From positions 248,001-312,000 of the forward strand of contig JAGVSM010002913.1 of assembly GCA_022494885.1 (NCBI GenBank): DNA of 64,000 bases, given 5' to 3'. Below are positions 14,101-29,100 of the stretch, piece by piece (the stretch's first letter is position 1; the number at the start of each line of letters is the position of its first letter). This DNA comes from Micrasema longulum. Taxonomy: Eukaryota; Arthropoda; Insecta; Trichoptera; Brachycentridae. The notes under the pieces are model-generated. The model did no database searches, was not told the DNA's origin, and saw only the letters and a program-made list of their open reading frames with translations. A program made the position numbers and the translations under genes.

Positions 14101-17100
14101 TGTTGGAATTTAGACCTCCTGTGAGCGAACCAGCGAACCTACCAAGGAAGTCGATACAAATTATTTATCAACTTTGTTTTTAGATATATTATATAAGTTT
14201 GTTTTGCCGATATACCATATAAGTTCACGGATACTACTGTACTGGCCATTATACATCAATAAAATATTTATGTCATGTTTTGAGCACACAAAAACACTCA
14301 GATACCTTATTAATTATATACCACGAAATGCAGCAAATTAACTGCTGTTATAAATTACATAATCGATTATTTATTTTGTTTGATTCGTAAAATAATGAAT
14401 GCTAAGCCACCAACCATATTAATTAGGTATATATTTTAGAAGAAATTTTTATTCCAGCCTGTTTTTCCGGTATTATTTAAACCAAATTGTTGACACACTG
14501 CAGGAAAACTCAACTCGTCTGGGTCTTAATAGTAATACAAAAAAGACTCAGATTATGTGCAACAAATCCTGTCCTGACCCTGATCAGCCTCTCTATAATA
14601 ATAGACAGAGGATTGAGAAAGTTGACAGTTTTAAATACTTGGAAATACATATAACTGAGGATGGAAGCATGCATAAAGAGCTCGCAACCCGCCTAGGAAT
14701 TGCTGGATCAACCTTTAACATGATGCGTGTTGTCTGGAACTCTAGTCTATACTCAGTCAAAACGAAATGCCGATTATTCAACTCTTGTAAATGCCAGATC
14801 TTCTATATGGGTGTGAATCTTGGCACCTTACCAAAGCTTAAAACACCAAACTTCTGAGTTTTGAGAGTAAGTGCTTGAGAAGAATATTAGGCATAAAGTG
14901 GTTTGATTTTATAACTAACATTGAAGTCCGAGAACGGACGCAGCAGCCCTATAACGAGCGTCTTAAGGATGCGGCGGTGGACCTGGCTTTGACACGTGCT
15001 GCGCATGCCTCAGGAGAGCCTAAACCCTAGTTGCATCTTCTTTAAACCTGCGAGATCACGCTGTCCTGGAAAGCCGTCAATGACGATCTTTAGACTTTAT
15101 TCGGCGGAATTAAGGGGCGCTGGATCGACATGGGAAGAAGCGAGAGTGCTGGCTGGCGATAGGGTCTCCTGGAGGCAACTGGTGATGTCCACATGCTCCA
15201 CTTAGGAGCGGATGTGGAAAAGAAGAAGAAGATTTAAACCAAGACGAAATAACTATTCCACAAATCAGTCAAAACACATTTTTGAGCGGGTCCCAGAAAT
15301 CATTGCATTTAGTGTATTGTTATTTGCATTTTCGGCACTGAACTGCTTGTAATGAAACTTTAATTATTTTATAAACCCGCCGTGGTTGAAGCACATATAT
15401 TTTTAACATATTCATTACATAGAACCTATTCCAGTTAGGTTGGCAACGTATCGGTCTATCCGTTTCGATTGTGGTTTTAGAATAATGTGACGATTCCAAT
15501 TCAATGGAGTGAAACATGCCTGATTAAATACGGTAACTACATAACCATAACTAATTAGATAAACAATGCTGTAAACTTGTTAACAGTTTCCACTCACACA
15601 ATATTCTATGATGTTTTATAAAAAAAACGATGCATGCAATCAAAACAAATCGGAAAAAACATTATGGACACTTGAATTCAGTGAGTTTCAGGATGTAAAC
15701 CTAGTTCCTTTTAGTCAAATGTTCTATTCCTGATTAACATAAAATAGATTTTAATGTAGAAAGAAAAGCAATCTTAATAACTGCTAGATGATACTCATCG
15801 CTCTGAATTTGTTTAAAATTCTAATAATTAAAATAGTTTTGGATTCCGAAAAAATGAAGGTTGCAAAAGAATTGTGGACACTTTGTTAGTTGAGATACGA
15901 TTTAAGGTTTTTAAGATAATTAATTAAGAGTTTTGAAAAATCCCCGATTCAAAAAGTAGATAAAATTTAATAAAGGTTTTCATTACTGTTTCTACACTTG
16001 ATAATTGATCATCAATTATGAAATAAAATATCTAGAATTTCATTTTGATAAAGCTTCCTTAGTGTAGGAATATTTCATGTCGTTTATTTATTAATTTATA
16101 CATCCATTTCATATTTTACATAATGGCAAAAAAAACACTGGCAAATTTTGCTTGTACTTGGAGTAGGCTCAGTATATGAAGGGTCGGTAGGTCAGAAATA
16201 TTAATATGCCAAATGTTGCAATCGGTTCCTATATGGGCAAATGTCTGTTCTAAGAAAACGATTTGTTGCGGTTATCTAGATAATAATAAAAATCGTTTTA
16301 TCTAGATAATTATAAAAAAAAAACATTCGCAAACTTGAAAATACCACTTCAGTGAGCTGTTATATACACTAATTTTTGACAATGTTTTGAGTATGTCGAA
16401 ATGCTTGCAGACCGGCTGGATTCTCTCCATAAGGAGTCGTTTACATTTAAATTTGTTGCAACAGAGAGGGAAAACATTTTTTCACTAAAATCAACAGATG
16501 GAAGAGTTGAGGAAATGTGGATGTTTAAACATAGGCAGAATGGTGAATGTTTCACAGTGTGTGAAGTGGCCACTTAAACCAGCCAATGACAGGTCATAAG
16601 CCCTGTAAATGCCTAAACTCCCATATTACCTTTTTAAAATTGTTTTTCCCTCTCTGTTGCAACAAAGTAAAAAAAAATTACAACAATGACCAATCTTGTA
16701 AAAAAGAATGAGATATTCAGATGAAATTTAATCATATCAATCAGGGCAGGTCATCATATCATGGTTATCATTAATTGGATCTAAAAACTGCATTTTTGGC
16801 ACAAATTGATTGTTTTGTTTGATATCATCAACGCACTTATTTGTAAACTTTAGTGTCATCTGAATTTAATTCAGCGGTATTTAACTTCATGTTGAAGTAT
16901 TTCAATATCATGTGCAAAAGTATCTTGAATTAAACTCGTTTTAATAAAATTAAATGTAATTCAAATTAACATCTACCGATTAAATCTAAAATCTACATCT
17001 ATACGTGTTTATTTGGTGTCAATTTCAAACACACGTCCATTTTGTACAAGTCGAGATAGAAATATAAAATTGATAGACTGTTAGATATGTCTCCGCCAGA

Positions 17101-20100
17101 ACTGCCAGCAATTTAACTGATTCGCATAATTTTTAAGATATTATTATAAAGTTGCGTTGGAATAAATAATTGTCAATTTGTTATTAACGCGCGTGTTAGA
17201 AAATTTTATGCGTTTTTGATTGAGAATTCTTGTCAATTTTAATCGTTTCGGGCGACCTTACAGAGTGCGCATGATTTAATGACATAGTAAAATTTTAATT
17301 GTATAACATAATCAGACTAACTATTATTTAGATCGACAAAGACTTATTGTAGGGTGACGTTACTTGAATAAGTTATGATGAATAAAAAAAAACGTTTGAT
17401 TTAATGAACTTAAATAAGATATTTTATTTTAGACAATATAATCTGCTTACTTAAACGCTTTATTAGGACCTGGGTCGTGGTCCCGTGATAGTGTCTCAAA
17501 CTTAAGAATCAAAGGTTTTCAAACCAGCTCTACCACAATTTGGTTCTCATTTTTCAAGCTCAGTCATTTACGACTTTTAAAAAATAGCATCGAAATTGAA
17601 ACATTTGAGTTATTAATAATAAAGCAAATATTTCAGTATTTTAACAAATTTGATGTGTGAGTGCCGACTCGACGAGGAATGCATAGATCACGCGTTGTTT
17701 GGATGTCCTATTCGGGATGAATATCCTTTGTATTGGAAACTAAACCTTCCCCTAAATTATCCCATGTCTTGTCAGACTTATCGAAGTAGTTTTGCACTTG
17801 TTTAAATTTATTATTTTAACCCTAGATTCATAAACACACGTCTCTTATACACCACAAGTATTAAAACTGTCACAGCGCGCGGCGTGCAATGTGCATGGAA
17901 CATCGCGGTAGTTAGTGCCTAGAATACTCTGATTATTTTTTTAAATATTTTTTTAAATGTTTTCATTAAAAATAAAAGTTCGTTCTAATATATGTAGATT
18001 TTTTTCCATATCTCCCGTAATTATTAAATTAGGTGACCTTAAAAGTAAATTGTATCAGAGACATGTTTATGAACAACTCTAAATATAGTTTATGAATCTA
18101 GGGTTAAATTACATAAATTTTTAAACTCAAAAAATATTATTCACTTTATGGCACAAATAATTCTTGTCATGGGTTACCTTAATAAATAAATAAAAAATAT
18201 TTAAAAAAGTGTTTTTACGTTTGTAAAATATATTTAGTTACTTATTTTAGCGTTAAAAACAATTTTTGTTTGTAGAAGTTTGTTGCAATTATCAACATTA
18301 CAATAACTATGTCTAGAGGATGCGACGCTTTAATGAAATTTTATTGAATCTGGTAGTATCAAATTGTGGTCTCCGTCGTTGATTGTTTTAAACAATGAAA
18401 TTAAACAAAATTGAGTTATTGTAACTCCTGGGAATGTAATTATAATAAATAATAAATGTTTTATAAATAATAAAAATTTCAGCAGGTATAATATCTATCA
18501 TTATTATTACTTTTCTTCAAAACTCTATTAAGTTATTATTTTAGTATCGTAAGACTGACGATTTTGAATTCATTCATAAAAAGTTATTTTGTTAAAGATT
18601 TTTTAACACTTTCAAATCTTTAGTATATTAATTTTAAATGTTTTTTTCAGATCCAGTCCAATGGAGTGGTGAGGACGTAAAGGCCTGGTTGCTATGGACA
18701 CTGAGGCAGTACTCTCTGCCTCTAGTTCCTATGGAGTACTTCTGTATGGACGGAGCAAAGCTGGCGGCCCTTAGCGAACAGGACTTCGTACAAAGGGCTC
18801 CCCAGGTAAGACAGAATTTAATATATCGTAACATTTTTCTCTTTCCGCACCTAATGATGTAAAGGGCACTGCATTGTTACACCAATCAAAGCGTATCTTG
18901 ATCATATTTTTGTTACATGAAGGTAAGATGATCAGTCTAACGCTTCAGGTACCAGTCCAGGGACTATTAGTGTAAAAACACCCTTTTAAATAAATATTTC
19001 ATGCCAACCATGTCGGGAATCGAGCCCGAAACCTCTTGCATGGTAGGCAAACGCTCTGATCACTACACTACGAGACCGATGATCGTAACTAAATGAGGAA
19101 ATTAACAATTCAAATAACTCAAATAAATACGAATCAAATTTACAGTGACCACAATAAAATACAACTAAGACCTGATATTTTTTAGTAATTTCAAAAGATT
19201 TATATTTTTATCTCACAGTGAAAACATTTTTTTTTACATTAATCAAGAATAATGATATTACGATCATTTTCTATTTATTTAGGATGTGTTTATTTTGGAA
19301 CGAAATCAGATCTTTCATAAAAGCCACGCATAATTTTGTCTGAATAATCCAGATTATAAAATATTTCCTTTACTGCATCGTAAAAATGCTAAAAATATCT
19401 CAAATGAGTAACGAAACTTTTTACTGACAGCAGATAACAATCTGTACATATATTTTTTAAACATTAAAATAGAATTCTTACAGTATAATGTGTGTAATAT
19501 GTATAGTTCTTTTATTACCCGTGTCTTAAAATAGCTTAAAATAAGATAAACTGTTTTTGGCGGTACTGTTAGTACAACGGTATTTGCTGACTTGATAAGG
19601 TGTTTTCATATAATAATTGTTTGATTAACAATAATCTCCAAGTGGACAATTTTCTTTCGTTAATGAACGTACACTTTTAGTTTTAAGATATCGGTGTGGC
19701 TTGATGTGATTATGAAAGATTTAAAAAAAAATGTATTTTAATTTCCGCAATGAATTACTAAATTGACGACTTGCTGCCTGATTCGTTTTTCGACGAATAT
19801 CATTAATGGGACGTTATTGTGAATTGTCATTTTGTTTACGATTGAATTCCATTTGTATAAGGTTCTCGTTCGTTGATTTGACAAATTTGTTTTTTTCCTT
19901 ACCTTTAAATAAGCATGTTTTTTGGCATGAATGTATGCATTTTTTAGATACAGCTATATCAGTCGTGAGAAATCAATGAAAAATATGCTTGATTATTAAA
20001 TGGGTTTTGCGTACAAAATACTTATTCGATTGTTTTCTCCTACTGACATAACGGTTCCTGTGAAATCATTATTCAATATCGCAATGCGTAGGTAGAAGCT

Positions 20101-23100
20101 GTTAACAATGTATGGTGTACTGGTAAGTACCCACTTACCGCGAATCGGCGAGTTGTGAACCACCTTATATGCAAGAGTGACGTCAGTACCAACTCCGTAC
20201 TATCTACCTATCTAGTAGTGAAAAATATATTTAGAGCCATTACGCACGCACTGATCTTTAAACAAACAAATGGTAGTCAATACGTGTGTTTTGGAAATAA
20301 TTTCAGAAACTTTAATGTGATTTGAAAATTTAACAGAGCAAAATAAATGATCACAAATAGCTATGCATGATCAAACACCGAAAAATAATAATTTCAGTAT
20401 GCAATGCAGTGTGTATAAACTTAAGATATACCTAATAAGTATTGAAAAAAACTTTTTAATGTTATACAATTGTTAGGTTAGAGTTAAAAAAAAAATATAC
20501 TTAAAAATTATTTCAAAACACATGTATTGACCACCATTTATTTGTTTAAAGACTTTTACTAAAAAATGATTGAAAATGTTTTTCAAAATCTTAAATATAA
20601 TTTGCAGTAATACCGATATTGCCATATATAATATCATCATCATCATCATTTCATGTCCGCTCCCTAGCTGGAGCATATGGTATTCACAAAGAGCCTCCAT
20701 GCATTTTTATCGGCTGCCAACTCATTTGCGTCCTCCCAATTCAGGTTATCGTCCCGAAGTTCTAACATAAACTGCTGACAAACAGTCCGCAGTGGACGTT
20801 CAGGATGGCGAAAACCTGATGCCTTGTAAAGTAGGAAAGCGTGGTTAAGGCTCTCAGGAGGCATCCGCAGTATATGGCCCAACCGACATTGTCGCCTTCG
20901 TTTGACGACAGTTGTCACCGGAGTTTGCTGGGTCCGTTCTCTTATTACTTATTCGTCACAAAGTCAAACCACCGCAAACCCAAGATTTTTCTGAGACATC
21001 TATTCTCAAAACTCAGTATTTTGCTGTTTTGGGCCCTAGTGAGGTGCCACGATTTGCATCCGTAGAGGAAAATAGGTGTTATGCAGGCGTTATATATAAA
21101 TAATATATAAGGATAATATTCACAAGTGGATTTAGTTTCCTGACTGTGTGTAGTTTGTAGTAAAAAATGTGAGTAGTGTTAATAATGAAAGGGAATTTCG
21201 GCTATAGACCTTTATGGGAACTTTTTTGCATTAGTTTATTGAATAGAAAACAATATAAAACTCGTTTAAAAGTAGCTGGACTATTGCTATCTGTGCATAG
21301 TTAGTACCTAGTTAGCAAAAACTGTGAATATTAAAAAATATATAGAAAAATTACATACTTTTTAAGTACTTTTTGAAAAATCTGAGACAAACTGTCAAAT
21401 CGTCGTCCATCTTTCAAAAAGGCGTATCTTGAATTTGTTTATTTTTGAAACGATTTTTTAAGAATTTGTTAGGAAAATTTTCGCCTTTGAAAATAATAAA
21501 AAAATATCTAACTGTTTTTGGCAGGGATTTTTTTATTATTTTAAAACATTATTATGCTTATTTATTCCATATATATAACTCAATTTTTATTAAAATATTC
21601 ATGACTCAATTTCAACAAAAAACGAGATACGCCTTTTGGAAGATGGACGGCAAATTTAGAAAAATGCATTTATATCACACGGGAACTCGTCAAATCACGT
21701 GATACAAACTTTTACATGTTTTTATGGAAAACATATACAATAGAAAATATCATCCATATTAAACGCAAATACTTAACGCATAATTTTACCAAAATATTTA
21801 ATTAGACCCTTATATTATTGTATTTTATATACCTAGTTATAGACAAGAAAAAATGTACTGGTGAATTTTTTTTTTTTTTATTCTTAGAGGAGTACACATC
21901 TCTCTAAGCTTGGACTAGATGAGCAACGAACTGAACAATATATATATATATATATTCATTGTGGAAATAAAAGACGAGTGTTACTTTAATCTACATATTC
22001 GAAAAAACCAGTGACCGGTTTCATTGCTTATTTCTATAAATCGAATATTTCTGTAATAAATTACAATTCACTTCGATCAATAATTTATACTTAAAACTTA
22101 AATGTTTTGGTATGTTTATAAATTGTTTTTTTAAAGTTTAGGTAAACCAATATTGATCAGAGTAAATTAACATATTACAACAGAGATGAAGAACATTAAA
22201 AAAAATGTAATATAGAAGTCTAGGCATCTACAGGGCTTATGACCTGTCAATGGCTGGTTTAAGTGGCCACTTTACACACTGTGTAACATTCACCATTCTG
22301 CCTATATTTCAACATCTATATTCCTTCAATTCTTTCATCTGTTGATGTTTGTCAAGTTAAAGAGCTGAAACCTTTATTTATGCAGGTGAGATTCATCTAA
22401 TTGAATTATTTCACCTACATACTAGGCAACGCCTGAAAATGTTATTTTCTCAATTTCTATACTTCTTCATGGACAGATAATTTATCTACAATATTTTGAA
22501 TATAAACAGCTCCCAGGGAGTTGAATCCAGTCTTTGTCTACAAAAATTTGGACAAACTCAAAATATTGTTGATCATTGTAAATACTATGTTTTTCTTGCA
22601 GTTTTTTGTGCAACAAAATCCTCGTACGACAAAACGCGGTACGTGCGTGACGATCCTCCCGTGTATAGAAGGAGTGAATACCTTATACTTAGTTTGCGTT
22701 AATGTTTATGTATTTGCAAAGGAGAAAGTTTGAACAACACATTAGCATTCCAGAAGTGATCGTGCTAACCTACTTGGGTCGTTTTAGTGACAACTTTTCA
22801 TACATTCGGCCTTCAGAACTTTCATCTAACCAAACACGATCATAATAATATTATTATCCTTTATACTACGCAGATCGCCGAAAGAAATGGGATTGAAAAC
22901 AAAAGATTTATTATCGAATTTTAGAATAAATTCTCCAACAAACTTTCTAATACATCGCTTCGTTCTTACTGCCTTGTTTGTTATTTCAAATAATACCGAA
23001 AACATGTAAGCACATATTTTTTTAAATTTTTTTAGTAAAAGAAACATTTGCGTTCCTATGATTTACCCAAATATTTAATTTTGAGGGCCATTTCCAACGA

Positions 23101-26100
23101 GTTGTAAATAACTCAATATTAGAAAATGGAATCAAGTTGGGTTAGAGTTGGATTCAAACCACGGACCTTTGGTCCGTGAGTCCGAGACACTAGCCACGGG
23201 ACCACAACCCGATATATTATTATAATGAAATATTATTATCATCTTGTACGTTTCCATAAAAAATATATTGACAATCTTAATAGAGATATTAATTCAGCGA
23301 TTAGTTTTATTTATACACTAATAATTTTTTTTTTTTTAATTCGTTGCTGATTCAATTCTTGTAAGATTTTTTTTAAATCTCACTGAATGCCGCAAAAATT
23401 TAGCTACATAAATATTTCTTATGTAGCTAAATTTTTATAGTACTCTAAAATCTTTCACGAAACAATGCATACGTATTTTATGGTATGACCACGAAACGCA
23501 GCATACGGTACCTGCATTGTATTTAAAAACGATCTGACAAAAGATGTATGTCAGATGGTATCAAAAGTATTCTAACTACACCAAATATCGTACATCATTT
23601 AGCTGCGCTGAAAATCGAATGATTTATTAATTTATATTTTAAGAAATGTTTTCGCTTGTCTGACGAGTTTAAACATTTCCACGCATACAATTAATTTTGT
23701 TTAGTCTACAGACGATTATCCTTCATTCACAATAGCAAAATTCATCATACTAATGTATTGGAAAAACGTTAATTTGTACAAGAGAACAAAATGCAAGGAA
23801 CATAAAGAGCTTCACATTGATTGAATTCAGTGAAAAACATTGCAATTAAAATGCAGTTTCACGAAAAATGTCTACATGTCTAAAGGTTTAATTTTATAAT
23901 GCGTAGATAATATATTAAAAATAATTGAATATGTGTGGTTTTGAAAACAGTATATTGAAACATAATGTTCTTAATTTATACGAGTATAATGTTTGATTTT
24001 CATTTCTGTAAAATAAAATATCATTTTAGTTCTGCAGAAAGCTCGTTTTGCTACTCTAACATAAATGCAAAAATGATTGAACGCATTTCTCAGTAAATCT
24101 TTGAATATAGTATTACGTAATCCTTTTAAACACTTTTTTCTGGAGTATCTCTAAAACCTTCCATTACTTTTTTGCCCGATGACCGTTGTACAGTAGATGG
24201 TGAACGCACAAAATGGCGGCTAATCTGTGAAACGAATTTGGGATTTGTACATCGTGTAAGAAATTTTCTAGTCAAAGGTGTAGAGAAGATGTACGTGGTA
24301 CCGGGAGGTAGCTCGCGGTAGGTAATTGCGATGGGATGAACCGATATATGATTTTAGAAATGATCTCACCGAGCTCTACCTGATATTTGTTCTCACATTT
24401 GCGAGCTTCGGACCCCGAACTGTGCGAATCGTGAACGGCCGCTTGTCGCCGATTCAATAGATCTACAATACAAATAAAGCGAGTGTCTTCACTACGGCAA
24501 ATGAAGCCAAGTATCCATACATCACATCCATTTGTAAATATGTCATCTTATGACTTAACCGACTGTTATTTATTTGCCTTCGAAACGTGAGACTATTCAC
24601 GTAAAATAACGCTGATTTCACAACAAAATCGAACAAACCAGTGTTTCCGTGGTCGAAATCGAGACTTTTCCTCCTAATATTTTTTTTGTTCGAAGTAGGT
24701 GGTCATAGTTGTATCAGATTAGACTGCGAAGATAAAAATGCCATAATTTATCACAAAAACAAAATAAGATAAAATATGCAATATTGTAACATGCACGATT
24801 CATTTGTGTTTTAACATTTCTCAACCTTCGTATAAAACCCCCTGTCGTTATTAAAGGCAGTTTTTTTGCTGAAATAATCTTGGCATAATCGGAATACTGT
24901 TTTAAAATATAAAACTCAGATCCGATTAGAGATGAAGACATTAAGAGTCAGGAGACAAAAATAAAAATAAAAACACTAAAATTATATTTTATAACATTGC
25001 TGACTTGCACACGATTGGTTTTGGTTGTTGTTTTAGAAAAATAAGAGATCTTTAGGATATTGGTTCAATTTTTTTAGGTTTTCATTCCGCGTGTCAAAAA
25101 TACTTTCTGCAGTAATATCGGCTTAGGTGGTGAAGGTACACAGAAATGGCAAGAACAGAATTGAGGACAAAAAAAATGCGGGTTTCAGCCGCCAACCCAA
25201 AGCTATTTTAGAAAATACTAATTTTATTGAACAAGACACATTTTTGTTTGATTCTTCTTATCGCCTCAATCCCTGTTAAAGGTTTGGAGCAAACGTTCGC
25301 ATGGCCTTCTCCATTAATTTCCTCCATGTAATGTGAATGGTAATTCAGGTTTCCTTTAATTTGATCAAGGTCTCTGCTCTTGCGGAGGAGCTATTCCATA
25401 TGGTTCACGCCTTCTACCGTTACTTTGAAAAAAAATACGTTTTTTAAAATTGATATTACATAGTGAATCTTAAAACTAATGGGCATTTATTTTGTTATAG
25501 GCTGGAAGTACTCTATACGCCCAGCTGGAGATTTGGAAAGTCTCTCGTCAGGAGTCCAGTGGGAATACTGCAAGCGGATGGGGAGATGCAACACCTTCTG
25601 TGTCGACCCTATCAAGTAACGAAGAGGCTAGCGATGGTGAGTGAACAAATCACACAGTAAATATTACTCATCACAGAAATTTGCATCAGAACCCTAAATA
25701 TTGTGTCGCTTCAGTTCGTTTTTGTCCAACAGATCAAAACAGAAATCTGCAGAAATAGAGCTTTGAAGTTTTTTTTTACGAAATAGGCATAAATAATGAC
25801 CACGACTAAAGACAAAATTCGTTAAAAAACCCCTGAAACAATTTGTATTTTTTTATATTTTTTATATGAATTTTATAAATAAAGGCTTTCTCAGAACTCC
25901 TGTATACTTAACTCAATTTCATTAAAAATTAAAAATGGTTTGTTGGCAAAAACGAACTAAAGCGATGAATGATTAATAGACATGTCTTTAAATAAGTATA
26001 CATAACAATATTTGAGTTTGTTCAAATGTTCGTGGACAAAAGACTGGATTTCACCCCCTCGGGAGTCATTAAGATTAACAAATTACAACAGGGATGAAGA

Positions 26101-29100
26101 ATACCTTAAATAGGGGAATATGGAAGTCAAGGCATTTACAGGGCTTATGACCTGTCATTGGCTGGTTTAAGCGGCCACTTTACACACTGTGTAACATTCA
26201 CCATTTTGCCTATGTTTGAACCTCCATATTTCTTCAATTCTTCCATTTGTTGATTTTAGTGAAGTTAAAGAGCTGAAACCTTTATTGTTGTGAAGAGATT
26301 CATCTGACGGAATTATTTCACACATTTAGAACATTGGAACATTTGGACAAACTCAAATATTGTAATGAAACCAACTGGTCCAAGAAGAACATTAAAAATT
26401 GAAAAATTGTTTTCAGGCGTTGCCTAGTATGTGAAATAATTCAGTCAGATGAATCTCTTCACAACAATAAAGGTTTCAGCTCTTTGACTTCACTCAGATC
26501 AACAAATGGAAGAATTGAAGAAATATGGATGTTCAAACATAGGGAAAATGGTGAATGTTACACAGTGTGTAAAGTGGCCGCCTTAACCAGCCAATGACAG
26601 GTCATAAGCCCTGTAAATGCCTTGACATCCATATTCTCTTATTTAAGGTATTCTCCGTCCCTGTTGTAATTTGTCAAGTATACATAACATTATATATCGT
26701 GTAACCCTTAATAAACTGCATATATTATGTTGTTGTAAACGATAAAACTGCTTTGAAAATCACTCAAATGTTGCCTTTATTCTTATTTATTAATATGTAA
26801 GATAGGTGTGGATACACTGGAATCTTACTCAAATAGGTAGCAGATATTTATTGATAATAAATCCTGATTTTGTTGGTCCTGATCTAAACTGCAAATGATC
26901 TTGAAAGAATGACAGTAATTCTGCTGGATCAACTGGTCAAATTGTGAACATTACGAGGAATAAAAACTATGAAACCTTAGAGATCGAAGAGATCTGCTGC
27001 AGAAATGTCGACTTTAAATTCGACAAAAAACATGTTTGCATTGTCAGGGCCAAATACAATAACGACGATTTTAAACAATCCTTATAGGGACATATTTGCA
27101 AAACTTAAAAAAAAAAAACTATTTTTTTTCCATAAAATAAATATTTGAGTTCTTATGATTTACCCAAATATTTAATTTTGAGGGCCATTTTCAACGAGTT
27201 GTAAATAACTCACTATCAGAAAATGGAATCAAGTTGGGGTAGAGTGGGATTCGAACCACGTATCTTTGAGCCGTGAGTTCGAGGCACTAGCCACGGGTTT
27301 ACAACCCGATTTAAATTACAATTTCGATTACGTGTGTCAGAATTTTTACACAAAAATATATTTAAACCATTGACTATTTTTTTAAGAATGGAGTAAAGAA
27401 GTTTTCAAGAAATTTGCAGAAACTGGTGTAAAACCCACCATTTTATTCACGACCATACCGTGTAAAAGATGAGCCTTCCATTTTTCTAAATATTATTTTT
27501 TAGACGTAATGTATTTTAAAATGCTACGCTCACATTAAAAATAAACTCGTGACATATCGGTAGATCATTTTATACGGTCACATTCCAGTTTTTTTTAAAT
27601 TTATGGCTGTTTAAGATTTATTTTTCTCCAAGTCTGACTAAGCTGCTTTATACATATCTTCTTTTTTGCCAACTATACTAGTTTACAGTAATATAAAAAA
27701 GTTCTTGATTTTCATAGCAGAGCACGGTGTTTAGTGCATCCGTCTCAAACAGGTTACGCCAGACGAGATGGATTTATTTAGTCATAATTAAAATTGAACA
27801 ATTCCAAACGACCTTATTGTAAGAATGTAGAAAAGGAAAATTTTATTGAAAAAATAAGTCATGTACGAATAATTCAAAACCAAAATTTTAAATATATACA
27901 CTAACACTTGATTATTATTTATACAAATTAATCAATTAAAGATGCACAAAAAAAATCTGTAAAGAAAAATTTTCAATAGAAAAAATTTATGAAGCTAACT
28001 GATTTCAGACCTTAAACCGATCGTATTTTCCCGGTAAAAAATGTGTAAATTCACATGATTATATTTTTTAGACATATCTATTATTACTACCTAATTTTAT
28101 TATTAAAGGATTTATATACAGTGGAAAAATGAGAGGAAAGGATGAGTTGCAAAGGACACCATTTAGATCGGTACAGGAACTTAATTGTTGTATCAGTCTT
28201 CGTTCAGAGAAACAGGTAGTCACTAAAAAACTGTACTTCAATTTCTTAAAATTGTCCAAAAACGATTAATTGAAACACAATTAAGTCCTTTTTTAATGAT
28301 TTGATTTAAATTCAACAATTCGTGATCTTATGGTTGAGTTAAACATTTGATTTTTTTCATTTTCTTTTATCTTAAATAACTGAGAAGAACATAATAAATA
28401 AACTAATCTGTTTGTTTGCTTATAAAATAAATAAATAATAGAAAAACATGGTGGTAGGGTGGGGTTCAAACCCAGATTTGCAAATAGGTAATCAATCATT
28501 TTTTTAAATAAACATGCGACTGGGAAATACATAAAATAAACCCTGAGATTTCCATCTCTCAAACCATCGCTGATTTAAGTGGCCACTTTACACACTGTGT
28601 AACATTCACCATTCTGCTCATATTTGAACAGCTATATTCCTTCAATTCTTTTATCGGTTGATGTTTTTGAAGTTAAAGAGCTGATATTTACTCAGTGTGT
28701 AAAGTGGCCACTTAAACCAGCTAATGACAGGTCATAAGCCCTGTAGATGCCTAGACTTATATATATATTACATTCTCTAAAATGTTCTTCATCTCTGTTG
28801 TAATATGTTAATTAAATACATAATTTGAAAAACTTAAAAATGGGGTAGAAGTTGGAAAATTTGTTGAAAACTAAGCTCTATATTAACATGGATGATTTTT
28901 TAATGTGTCTAAAACTGCAGGTCGTTTTATTAAATAGAGTATTTTGTCTAACAACGGTTTGTTGCCTCAGTCAATTAATACGATCATCTTACATTGCGAT
29001 ATTTTATTGAGCTCTTCTAGTACCCGCGGATTACAGGTACCGTTGCGTACCTGGCAGTACTCATACGTACGTCACCTTTATAAATCAAAGCCTGTCTCGC

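Noticed and set aside
19010..19085. tRNA gene on the minus strand
   Set aside because: The same block with the same non-tRNA flanks recurs at 36630, 46080 and 60250, so it is a SINE.
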